Source of the DNA: Aradus depressus
Lineage: Eukaryota; Arthropoda; Insecta; Hemiptera; Aradidae
Reading direction: 5' to 3'
DNA length: 64,000 nucleotides
NCBI GenBank assembly: GCA_963662175.1
Contig: OY759224.1
Location: 36,341,489-36,405,488 of the forward strand
In this document: positions 44,947-54,992 of the stretch, piece by piece
How the letters are laid out: each line of letters opens with the position of its first letter
Numbering within the stretch: the stretch's first letter is position 1
Position numbers and translations under genes: made by a program
The notes under the pieces: generated by a model
What the model was told of the DNA's origin: nothing
Seen by the model: the letters and a program-made list of their open reading frames with translations, nothing else
Database searches by the model: none

Positions 44947-45172
44947 GAGTAAAGGGGTATATGTCAGTTTTTCTGTTTTCAGTTTTCAAAGAACTCCCAT
45001 GTTTCTCAGTTGTCCCCCTTTTCACTTCTTTTTTTTTCAATGATGTCATAAGATTCTGACTTATTTCTCTTTACCCCAACATAGAGATCACCTATCTAAA
45101 GCAAGTTATGACTTGCTTTAGATAGGTGTTATCCATTTTCACAAAAAATTGACATATACCCCTTTACCCAAA
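44947..45172. repeat. Palindromic MITE-like element with 18-bp central hairpin
   Basis: The outer arms share gtaaaggggtatatgtca and its complement (near 44951 and 45170). At 45089-45128 lies a perfect 18-bp stem (cacctatctaaagcaagt) around a TATG loop. Confidence 0.7.
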
Positions 45173-45353
45173 CAGCACAGAAATATGCAAGTTTTGGGTT
45201 TCCATGAGATTTTAGAAAACATTGCAAATAAAAAGGGGAAGTATTACAGAGAAGTGTGATCAGGTCACACATTGAAAGGTTCCGTAGTCTAACATTCCCT
45301 TGATATATTCATTAATAGAAATTTTATAATTATAATGTTCTGAAATATAGTTT

Positions 45354-46250
45354 CTGTCTACGGCAGGGTGACGCGCTGGCCTGCCTCCTCTTTAATATAG
45401 CCCTGGAGAAGGTGATAAGGGACTCAAGCATCCAGACCAACGGGCGCATCTTCAACAGATCCGTGCAGATCCTGGCATCATGTGCAGATGATGTCGACAT
45501 CATAGCCCCGTCAGAGCACGACCTAAGGAGTTCTTTCATGGCCCTTGAAGCGGCAGCAAGGAGGATGGGCTTAACCGTCAACGAAAAAAAATCCAAATTC
45601 ATGGAGGCAGATGGAAGACGAAGAAGAGACCTAAATCCTCTTCAAGTTGCCGAGTATTCATTCGAGACGGTTAAGGACTTTGTCTACCTGGGCTCATATA
45701 TAGACCGGGCCAGCGATACGGGCGCAGAGGTGAGCCGGTGGATACTGACCTCCAGTCACAATTTAAATCCCGGCTGCTCCCCAGGGACACGAAGGTGCTG
45801 CTGTATAAGACGCTTGTGAGGCCAGTGTTGAGATACGGTCGGAGATGTGGACCCTCACCGTGGCGGAAAATAGGCGTCTTGACATCTTTGAGAGAAGAAT
45901 ACTCCGCAGGATCTACGGCCCCACCCAGGAGGAGAGCGTCTGGCGCATCCGATACAACCAGGAGCTGTACACTCTATACAGAGCCAAAATTGTCGCACTG
46001 GATTAGAGTTGCCAGATTACGTTGGGCTGGACACGTGAGACGGATGGACGCGGACCTTATACTCAGGAAACTCGTGAATGTGACACCGGAGGGTAGGAGA
46101 AGAGTGGGACGACCTAGAAGAAGATGGCTGGAGACTGTGAACAGAGACGCAAGACGGTTTGGTGCGGTGGGCTGGTCGAGACTGGCCCAGGACAGAGCTG
46201 CATGGGGACATTTCCTGGAGGAGGCCAAGCGCCTATGATGATGATGATGC
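45354..46250 (+). mobile_element. RTE-clade LINE, 5'-truncated
   Basis: Inserted in a dispersed repeat that continues on both sides. It ends in an (ATG)n-type tail (gcctatgatgatgatgatgcc), as RTE elements often do. The same repeat without the LINE occurs reversed at 61195-61425, giving a paralogous empty site. Confidence 0.8.
45362..46238 (+). pseudogene. RTE-type reverse transcriptase, C-terminal part, frameshifted
   Basis: It begins at RQGDALACLLFNIALEK, an RT palm motif. The catalytic box reads CADDVDII, with Cys where Tyr or Phe is usual. A frame change near 45740 links to the second frame (45738-46238), which has SRLLPRDTKVLLYKTLVRPV, LRWAGHVRRMDAD and GRRRVGRPRRRWLETV, the diagnostic C-terminus of RTE-like elements. 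Endonuclease and RT fingers are missing. One frameshift plus 5' truncation make it inactive. Confidence 0.88.
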
Positions 46251-46330
46251 CTACGTCACTGCATTGGGTCATGAAAATTCGACTATTTCATGGTTTCGAA
46301 TCTCTTGCACCACTAACTTATTCACTAGAT

Positions 46331-49069
46331 GATGAGGAAAATAAAACAAAAAATAACATTTTAATGAGTTTATTAGTTGGTTAAATAGTACAGTTCTTAT
46401 TAACGAGTTCTCTAGTTGTGATTAAAAAAAAAATTATTAATTTCTTCAATTGTTTCATATTACTTTTTACTAAAGCACTAAAAGAACATGAGGATTTATG
46501 TATCTCGAATTAGTTTGTTATGTTATGAATATAAATGTTATTTGAAGCGCATCATTGGCAAACTATCAGAGCTATGCAATATTCATTTTGCTTAACATTT
46601 CCTTTTTACTATATTATTTTTAACCATACCAATTCTTCTCTAGGTCTATATGTCACCCTTTCATCTCCCATTAGAAACTTTCAAGACTTCAAATAAACAA
46701 CACACTTAGCCTCATTAAGTCCCCGTGATTATCCGATAGGACACTTGTTTCCAAACCTAAAATAAATAGGACTCACTTCCGCGAACCATTTTGAAATATT
46801 CCTTGATATGTTTACGATGATAAGTTTAGAATTTATGTTATTGGGTTTAGCGGAGCAACTTTTACAAAAGGTCAGAGGTTGCAATCTACCTACTTTGTAA
46901 TACTGTCATGAAGTATCGTCCAGAATAGGAAAACTCATGGTCAATTTTTGAAAACTAAACATTTGTATTGTTGCGAACTTTAAAATGTATTCACTCTAGA
47001 ATGGCCAGGCACAAGTTCCATTAAATTTTGTAACCTTACTAACTCGAACTTATCATTGTTCATTTCATAATCATTTCAATTTAATTATTGAGTTTCGCTC
47101 ATATAATTTCTTATTTTTATTCATTCAAATAACCTGTTGCGATCATTTTGTGTTTAAAAGTAGCGTTCCTAATGTTTTAAAGTTATTTTAATGTTGTTAA
47201 TTATCTGAGACATTGTTTTAGATAAAGTTTGTAAACCTTCCAGAATGTTTCAGTTTAAACCTGACTAATGATAATTCATGGAATCTTCTAGACTTTAGAA
47301 ATTCTATACATACCGGATCAGAGAGATTGGAAGTCAGCCAGCTGTTCTATAGATTGAATTAGTGTAGTGATGAGTTTGTAAACTAAATAGCTAAAAATAA
47401 TTGTTTTACTTGTTTATTTTAGCCAGTTTTCTATATATCCATTTGGTTGTGAATAAAATGTATGTTGTATTAAAGTAGTACCTAACGTTGTTTCTTTTGC
47501 ACAAGAATTGTTTTCGTTAATGGTATAAAGACAGTTGAGTGTTTTCTTCTCACAATAAAATATAATAATAATACTATTATATATAAATAATACTATTTGA
47601 AAAAAGTGAATAAAGAGTTACTCACTACAGTGTGGATTATTTATTAAGTCACTAGTAGACTTAGAAGTTGGAATATAAGACAATATATCACACCTACACC
47701 TGATTAATAGTTTAGTTATTGATTAGTTTTCATATTATAATTTCATTTGCATTAAACAATTCTATTGTTAAGAATTTCGAGAATACAATTTCATGTGGAT
47801 ATGTTCATTCTATCGAGTGTGATAACAACAAAGGGTATTGTAGCTGATTTAAGTATATAAGAAATCAGCTGATGAGCTCAATTGATAGTTAGGTTTGAAG
47901 GAAATCTTTCTGAACATTCGCTTTAAAAATGTTTTTTTACCAATAACATATTAGAGAAGTGTAATCAAACGAATGCTACGTGACATATTTCATTGATACA
48001 ATTGATATTAATAGTTAGAATAGCTACAGATGATTCATTGTGATTAAGTAAAGAATTTATGGAATTAAGGCCAGAAATAAAAAAAAAAAACTTATTGAAT
48101 AATGGATTTCACCATTGCGTTCAGGATAAAAAATACAATCAAAAGCTGCGCTTAAAATATGTTATCAGAAATGCGCAACAACTTTTTTCGAGATAGAGGT
48201 AAGACCAAAGTTTGGAATTGCATACCGATCAAATCTTTTAATGCCAAATTCCCTCCCAAACAAACCAGTATAAAAAAAATGTCTCTTATTTCGTTTCATT
48301 CTTGAGATATACTTTGAACAAAATTTGTATCACGTTGAGTATGTGTCATTGAAACTCTGTAAAAAGGAAAATGCAAGTTCGTTATATAAAGAAGGTCCTC
48401 GGAAGAGGAGCATCAAAAAATCGTATTTTCGTGTTGAACGCTCGCTCTATAACAGATTGCGACAAGTTGCTGGGGAAATAAACGTGGAGTTGGATGAGTG
48501 AGCAGTGCTGTTATGGTTTGGTAACATGATACACAAGTCCCCGCTCTGGCAATAAATAAAGGTTGTTATGAAGTAGACTCAGGGGGGTGCTGCCGCACTT
48601 ACGTCTGCCCCGGAAAATTCAAAATTGGCCCGCAAATGCTTCTAAAAAAGAATAAACAAATGAATCAAAAACATAATCAATTAAAAATGTACCATTTGAA
48701 TACGAACTGCAACATTCTTTACTAGGCAACCCGTTTGACTTTGCTGTTTAGGGTTTAGAAAAGACCGTTGGGTGCTGGTTCTCTAGTTATAGTAATGCAC
48801 AGCAGAGTCGCAGGGAATATCGTTCATCCGTCAGCCGCCATTTTTGCTCATCCATACAAACCATATCAAACAATTAAAGTTGGGATGGCTTATACTAAGT
48901 TTTTGGTGAAGAAATGTAACACTGAGAACGTTAGTAATGTTGATATTACATTTCGGATAATGTAGATAGACTTCCAACTTGTGAGTTTGCCTGCGACTTG
49001 AAAAATAATCCACACTAATGAGTAACTCTTCATTCTCTATTTTCCAATTGTATGGGCTTAATGACCCAG
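46331..49069. other. AT-rich, no gene recognised
   Basis: Long AT-rich stretch. A short motif, gagttactca followed by gtgtggatta, occurs at 47608 and, reversed, at about 49000 and 51340, so small unnamed repeats are present. No coding signal was found. Confidence 0.5.
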
Positions 49070-49074
49070 CCAGT

Positions 49075-49690
49075 TCAAAACTTACAGTGTTTGGCAAAAA
49101 GTATTTGCACGCACTCAATTTTTTAATATTTTAATCCGTGCGAATAAAAACTGAATATGTATATATATCAGAATATAAAGAAAATACTAACACGTTAACC
49201 ATCAACAAATAAAAAAATAAACTGAAAAATGTCTTGGAAAAAGTTTTTACACAACTGAGTTTTTACAATTAACACTTTTATTTTAACATTCAATATTTAG
49301 TAAACAGTCCTTTAGCATTTATCACGACTTGTAGACATCTTGACTTAAAATGGACAAGGTTTTTTAAATAAATCAAGATCGATTTTTCCCAATTCTTCCG
49401 CTAAAATGTTTTTGAGATGTTCTCATCCCCTAATGTTAGGTTTCCTTAACTTCTGATCAAAAACATGCCATACATTTTCAATGATGTTGATATCGGGTGA
49501 CTGGGGAAGTGTGTGCAGCTGTCTAGCAACATTAAAATTTAATGTTCCTAGGCAGTTGCACACACCTCCCCAGATATTTAATATCAGCCACTTCTTAGTT
49601 TTGTTGGCAGTGTGCTTGGGGTCCGTTGTCTAGCTGAAAGACATAGCCGTCCTGAATCCCCATTTCTTTAACTTACGAAAATAAATCTTG
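49075..49690 (-). pseudogene. Second Tc1-like transposon relic
   Basis: Left end cagtgtttggcaaaaagtat, a Tc1-type terminal sequence. On the minus strand 49290-49520 encodes QSPDINIIENVWHVFDQKL (third catalytic residue region), an in-frame stop, then HLKNILAEELGKIDLD. After a shift it ends KSRCLQVVINAKGLFTKY. The N-terminus is missing, and stop and frameshift mark it as dead. It is a different lineage from the 41.5-42.5 kb copy. Confidence 0.82.
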
Positions 49691-49792
49691 TCTAAAAGAA
49701 GCTAATGGAGTGTAATTCAAAACAAATCAGTAGCAAATCTCACTCAAATAAACACAGAAATCAACTATTATATGTTACTCACTAAGCGCTGT

Positions 49793-50684
49793 TCACCAGA
49801 GGCACACTAGATCCCTTCCTTCAGACCTCTTCATCACCTCCCATCGCTCCTCGGCCTTCCACAATTCATTTCTTGTCCAGGCCTCCTCTCTTTGGAACTC
49901 CCTGCCTCCCCCAATCCGTCACTCTCCTTCCGTGGGTTCTTTCAAATCCTCATTATTCCAATTCCTCTTCACTAAACAATCCACTCCCCTTTGATCTCTC
50001 CCCCATATTCTCTAATTCGTCAACCTTAATCATCCAAATTACTTTTCCCCTTTTTTTTTCTCTCTCTTTTTTGTCTTTGTCATTCTCTATTTTTATTATA
50101 TATATATATATATATATATATATTTTTTTTAATCATATTTCCCAAATTATTCCATCATAATCATTATTATTCCTTTTTGGCTCATTTACACATAACTATA
50201 TTTTTATTATGCATTTATTTATTTTTTATCCTATCTTATTTTCTGCTTTCTAAATTAATTTTATTTTTAACCTTGGCTGGGCATCCTTCCTTGTCTTTTA
50301 TAATCAACCATCATAGTACTATGCTCGGTCGATTTATATTTATATTTATATTATCAATTTTATTTCTTTCTTAGGTGTATAGATTTGCTTTTTTTCTTTT
50401 TTACTTATTCTCTTTTATTTTTGTAGATACTTTTATTAATTTTTTTTTTTTTCATCATATTGAAGTTGTTAATTTCATGTTTTTTCCTGTTTTTCTATTT
50501 CCTGTTTATCTATTTTTTAGTTGTATAGTTTTTCTCCAATGTAGCACTAATTTTTATTTACCTACCTATCTTTTTATTTATTTGTACTGATACTATATTT
50601 CATTGTTTCATTTTCTTTACTCTGTATGTATTTATTCTTAGGGGACCTCGGTCCCAGAATAATAAAATTTCTTTTCATTTCAAC
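49793..50684 (+). mobile_element. CR1-like LINE, 3' end only
   Basis: Matches the 3' end of the LINE at 35838-41110 in opposite orientation: the end of ORF2 (49793-50000), the A/T-rich 3' UTR and the terminal ggggacctcggtcccag, ataataaaattt. It contains a (TA)n run at 50098-50122. Confidence 0.9.
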
Positions 50685-50685
50685 A

Positions 50686-51028
50686 GGGCGCCGGTAGCTC
50701 AGTGGTATGCGTGCTTGACTTCTGAGCTCAAGAACGTGGGTTCGAAACCCGACCGAGGCCCTTAGTTTATTTTATCTGGGAGGTAAAATAAACTTAAGCA
50801 CGCCGTCCTTCGGATGGGACGTTAAGCGATGGTTCCGAACCTGTACGATGTTAGGTACTCGTTTAAGACCCCTACCCTATATGAATAAAAATTTAGGGTA
50901 GGCAAAATTTATGACTCCCACAGTAGAGTCGGGATCATGTCCACCAGAGTGACGAAAGAGTGCTCTGGTAGTAGGCGATATGACCTCGTAGTTAAAGCCC
51001 GGGCATGAGTCATAAAACCTAACCTAAC
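50686..51028 (+). mobile_element. SINE-A copy 7, full length reference copy
   Basis: The head is a clear tRNA relic: A box tagctcagtggta and B box gggttcgaaaccc, 76 bp from ggcgccgg to the end of the head. The body covers cgtccttcggatgggacgtt and gtaggcgatatgacctcg. The tail is cataaaacctaacctaac. It would be transcribed by pol III and moved by a partner LINE. Confidence 0.93.
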
Positions 51029-51384
51029 TACTCACTAACAGTGAGCTGTACAGTAACTTAACCCATAAAACAGCTGACTGATGACTTCTCCTCACTCTGA
51101 ACTGAACGTTATACACAGTTTTATCTAATAATCAAGAACAATTCATGAAATGTGAAGTGTGTGTGAAAAATTTTAAATGCATGTAAAGTCTACAAGTGAT
51201 AACTTGATCTAAAACAGTCTTTACAACACAAATTAACTTAAAAGCATTAAAAAAACTCCTTTTAAACATCTGAACAAAATTTACGACTTCTAATTTCTGA
51301 ATCTGCATATGACAAATATAGCATAAAAAATCCACACTACAATGAGTAACTTTTCTTTTCTCATTTTTTTCAAATATTATACAA

Positions 51385-51545
51385 AAGATAATAATAATAA
51401 TAACTTAATCATTATTTGATTATATTAATAATTAATAATAACCTAATAGTTTTATTATTAATAATGGATAATAACCTAATATTTTCATTATTAATAATGA
51501 ATAATAACCCGATAATTATATTAATAATAATGTATAATAATCGCC
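51385..51545. repeat. AT-rich tandem repeat
   Basis: Four or so copies of a diverged unit of about 45 bp with taataataacctaata. Open frames on both strands here are repeat translations. Confidence 0.7.
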
Positions 51546-51554
51546 ATCGTAATG

Positions 51555-51760
51555 AATGTATGAACGTAATACGGCCACTCATCACATACACCTGCTCTGC
51601 TTGGCTCGGCACATAAGAAGCCAGACCAACATTGTAAAACTGGTCAGGTTCGAAAAAAAACTTCTCTGCCTTGCCATAAACGCGCAGAAAGGTAAGGAAT
51701 TCTCAGATACGCAGGGAGCTGGGTGTTCCCCGTCTTCATATTGGAGTTAACGACTAGATT
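51555..51760 (+). pseudogene. Jockey-type LINE 3' coding fragment
   Basis: Frames join as VIRPLITYTCSAW (Jockey thumb-region motif) and, after a shift, NIVKLVRFEKKLL followed by a LAINA stretch, matching the segment after RT in insect Jockey elements. It is truncated on both sides. Confidence 0.65.
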
Positions 51761-51984
51761 CAGGGCTGGGCTGCAGACTGTTTCTGGAGCCGCTACTTTG
51801 GCATTGGGAACCTCTGCCACACCGTTCTCTGAAGCCCCAGCTTATTCAAGACATTATCCCCTGACTACTACTTTATTATTTTTTTTTTTTCTCTATTATT
51901 GTAAATAGCGCTTTTTGCGTTGAACCAAATAAAAGTTTTTCTCTTCTCTCACTTTCGGTATTGCTACCATCTTCAGCCACGTCG

Positions 51985-52480
51985 TAACAAATACAGGTTA
52001 CCTGGCGTTGCTTTATTGGCAACATCTCTTCAAGATGCACAGTATGCAACGGGGATAACCATCTCTTGAAGATGATCACTATGCAACTGGGATAACCATC
52101 TCTTGGGGGCCATGGTGGCCGTGCGGGCTAGAGCGTAGGGCTTTGGTCGCAGGGTCTCACCATGGTTTGCGGGTTCGAATCCCGACCGGGAGTGTTTTAT
52201 TTCGTAGATAAAACTCCCTCCCGGGGCCATGGATGAAAAAAAAAAAAAAAAAAAAAAAACATCGTTGCACACTGTGCAACTGCGATAACAATCTCTTCAA
52301 GTTGAACACTATGCAACGGAGATAACCATCTCTTGAAGATGATCACTACGCAACTGAGATAACCATTTCTTCAAGATGCACACTTACAGGTGGCCTAACC
52401 ATCCCTTCAAAATCCACACTGTACAACGGGGATAACCATTTTTTCAGACAAACAGCGTTACCATCTCTTCACGCAGACCC
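51985..52480 (+). repeat. 37-bp minisatellite, about 8-9 diverged copies
   Basis: The unit is roughly catctcttcaagatgcac plus actatgcaacggggataac. Copies start near 52021, 52058 and 52095, then, after the SINE, from 52258 to about 52470. A SINE-B splits it. Confidence 0.88.
52086..52256 (+). mobile_element. SINE-B copy 3, inserted in the 37-bp minisatellite
   Basis: Head gggccatggtggccgtgcgg, B box gggttcgaatcccg, body gtagataaaactccctcccgg, then an internal poly-A of about 24. It is shorter than copies 1 and 2, lacking the gtacataaggcc part. Confidence 0.87.
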
Positions 52481-52641
52481 TAATCAAACTTTTAGATAAA
52501 GCCAGTTATTATTATTAAGTATTATTAAATTTCAAAGTATGTATTTTCGGATATGTAAATATACATTGAAAAAAGCAAAATACTAGAAATAGAGCATACG
52601 TTGGAGCTAAGGATCAATCTCGTGTGTCGTCTGGCACTCAC

Positions 52642-52726
52642 CTGCGTCTTTCTTCTCCTCCTCCTTGCTAGAGGCGGCAGGGGGCGGCTTCTCCTCGGGT
52701 TTCCCGGCACTCTTACGTCCGTTCAT
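52642..52726 (-). CDS. nompC: nompC (TRPN mechanotransduction channel), coding exon 1
   Basis: It starts at ATG 52726 (MNGRKSAGKPEEKPPP, then AASSKEEEKKDA) and ends with one base of a Gly codon at the donor GCAG|gtgagt (52642/52641). An in-frame TAG lies 15 bases upstream of the ATG, so this is the first possible start in frame. Phase matches exon 2 (6855-7042), giving DAG-DGG at the junction. The peptide is hydrophilic and Lys/Glu/Pro-rich, like the disordered N-terminus of NOMPC. Alone it would not identify the gene; the call rests on exon 2 and on phase and strand agreement across 45.6 kb. High GC contrasts with the AT-rich surroundings. Confidence 0.65.
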
Positions 52727-52870
52727 CTCGGCCGCATCCTATCCACTGAACCTCTTTCGGCCCTTCAGTTTGCATGTTTCCACCCCCCAAGTCAGTGGGT
52801 GGTGGGGGGCCGCTTTTCTTCCACCCCATCGACCTCCGCCTTAAGTCGCCGCGCCCGCCCGCCCGTCTTT
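52727..52870 (-). other. Probable nompC 5' UTR
   Basis: GC-rich stretch upstream of the start codon. A possible acceptor, ctctaatctacgtag|aaagacgg, at 52871/52870 suggests a further upstream noncoding exon. Two upstream ATGs (atggggtgg and atgcaaact) lie in one other frame and stop at taa just past the true start, a possible translation-limiting uORF. Confidence 0.45.
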
Positions 52871-54561
52871 CTACGTAGATTAGAGTGACACGAGGCAAAC
52901 ACAACCACTCTGAAATGGTGTAAAGCTCGAATGCAGAAGCAATTTTTTTTTAAAAGTTTTCATGCATCCATCTCCCTGCAGGGATGTAGCCAGAGGGGGA
53001 GGGGGTCCAGAGGTCCCAGACATAACCTGGCTTAAGGGTGGAAGGGGGGGGGGGGGGGGGGGTGAGAATTAAATAATCCCTAAAACTCACAACTCCAAAT
53101 CTCATGTATCCTGAGAGACCTTTTTTTTTCTGGAACTTTCCTTCAGTTTTCGATCTTTTGTGGATACTTCAAACTCTGATTTTTAGGCTACATCCAGTCA
53201 CACGTAAGTTTCCGCTCTCCCACTAAACCTTCAGTCTCTTTATTCGGTGTTATTATTAACTTCTGTTTTTGTTTTTTTGAGGCTCCTCCGATCTCTGAAA
53301 TAAATACTCAATCTTCCCTCCATAAGGTACATTTTAGTACAACTCCAAATTGGATAAACCGCTCCAGAGCTACAGCATTTCAAAATTAAATAACCACCTC
53401 TCAAGTAGGACGAATAATTTTATTAATTCTTATAAAAAAATATAAGTGTAGAGCTGCGGTGCACGGGACATTCCCATAGGTCCTTCTATTATTCCGTACT
53501 AAAACTCACTTAATTTAATTAGGTGCATTCCTCAAATGTGCCAAGAACCGTACCCACGAACAGCACTAAGGAAAAGTTCAGTGCAGCTCCGACCAGCCCA
53601 TATCTTTTTTTACTGTTTCAACCTTCAGACAGAGAATGTAGTCAAATCATCAAAGTTTTATATTTTACGACATATTTTGATATAGGTAATTTAATACCTA
53701 TAAATAAGTAGGTACTGTACAAATCATAATTCACATGAAAGCTCATAATTTGGTAAGTATCCAACTCAGGGCAGGAAATGCCTTCTTAGAAGAGCAGACG
53801 GAGTGGGGGTACATGTGATTAGGAAGATGTTTTGTCGCGGGCGGGCGGCAACTATCTCTTTGAAATTGTAGATTTTTGTTTCGGTTTGACCTACTAAACC
53901 AATTTCAAATCTGAAAAGTGTGTACCTATAATTTACGATTTTTTTTCTGCGCATGTCTATAAGCTAAGATTTTGCCAAAATTGAATACATAAAAATGTTG
54001 GATCAACATTTTGCATAATCAATATTTCGAAAAATAAAAGCCGATCGACCCTTCATTTGAATCATTATACAAAGACATATGCAGCTTTTAGAATAAAAAT
54101 TGGTTGATTTTTACTAGGCGAAAAAAGGGAGCAAGTTTTTCCTCTGACAGTGGTGCCATCTCTTATCAGTTTCAGCTCCATACAACTATTTGTTAGCCTA
54201 TTCATATCTTTTTATAATTGTGAGAAATGAAGAGCCCACTCAATTGGTAAATTAAAGATACACCCCTCTGGATTAAATCAATAAAAAAAAAAAAAAATCG
54301 GTGAATCACCGGCAATCTACTTTCTCAGAACGAATAAATCAATAAACGTTTCGCTCCCCCTCCAAAACCGGTCCCTATTTGCGCTAGTATTCAACTGTTG
54401 ACTTACATAGGGGCTCCTAAATCCTCACACTAAATTTTGTGTCGATAAAATAATTACATCGGCAGTTATTGGGATTTTTGAATTGAACCACCTCCCCTAA
54501 ACCTCCCTTTCCTTCAATGAGAACTGACATTATTGCAGAGATATTGTGAAATAATTCAAAT
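52871..54561. other. Upstream region; low-complexity tracts, no gene seen
   Basis: Contains a G run of about 18 at 53045-53062 and AT-rich sequence, and part of the dispersed repeat (54330-54560) also seen at 43930. No TATA or promoter can be assigned with confidence. Confidence 0.4.
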
Positions 54562-54811
54562 GGACTTGAAAAAATAAAATAAAACTTGTTTACTTAAGAT
54601 ATTGTCTAATTTCACTAACTATATATATACATGGGAGTACTTTCGGTATTTCTACCATCCTCAGCCAAAAGCATCTCCAAAGCAGAGTCTTATCTCTTAT
54701 GCTTTTGGCTGAGGATGGTAGAAATACCGAAAGTACTCCCATGTATATATAGTTAGTGAAATTAGACAATATCTTAAATAAACAAGTTTTATTTTTTTTT
54801 TCCAAGTCCCT
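54562..54811. repeat. Large inverted repeat (about 112-bp arms, 24-nt loop)
   Basis: The arms run from ggacttgaaaaaat to ccaaaagcat (54562-54674) and from atgcttttggct to ccaagtcc (54699-54811). They are nearly perfect complements, with only small differences in the A/T tracts and one TA repeat. The loop is 54675-54698. The minus frame at 54590-54805 is palindrome sequence. Confidence 0.9.
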
Positions 54812-54899
54812 TTCCTTCAGCCGATATCGCTGAATTGTTTTTCATATTTGGTATCTAGTGGTCGGTAAATTTGAAATTTATTTGAGTTTTAAATAGTTT

Positions 54900-54992
54900 T
54901 TTTTTTTTTTGGCCTTATGTACGATGCATATCAGCCATGACTCTTATAATGGTGTTTTACCTAATTATTTACAACATCCATGGCCCCATTAT
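54900..54992 (-). mobile_element. SINE-B copy 4, 3' fragment, reversed
   Basis: T-run, then ggccttatgtacgatgcat through catccatggcccc, the complement of the SINE-B 3' part. The tRNA-like head is missing. Confidence 0.82.

Larger units (their letters stand above)
45230..46330 (+). repeat. Dispersed repeat split by the RTE insertion
   Basis: Flanks 45236-45353 (gtgtgatcaggtcacacattg) and 46255-46310 (catgaaaattcgactatttc) match, in reverse, two ends of a continuous stretch at 61195-61425. Confidence 0.7.
49786..51028 (+). mobile_element. Composite insertion: truncated CR1-like LINE + SINE-A
   Basis: The sequence is flanked by the 10-bp direct repeat tactcactaa (49776-49785 and 51029-51038). 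Between the repeats lie 49786-50684 (LINE 3' end) and 50686-51028 (complete SINE-A) without other sequence. This is consistent with one insertion event of a joined transcript. Confidence 0.6.

Noticed and set aside
50686..50760. Functional tRNA gene
   Set aside because: A and B boxes are present, but the sequence continues into a SINE body shared by six other copies; no proper acceptor stem closure was found.
52601..52888. 95-codon plus-strand ORF with a hydrophobic leader, like a secreted protein
   Set aside because: It is the antisense of the GC-rich nompC exon 1; splice sites and phase favour the minus strand.
54590..54805. 71-codon minus-strand gene
   Set aside because: Lies wholly in the inverted repeat; reads through both arms and the loop.
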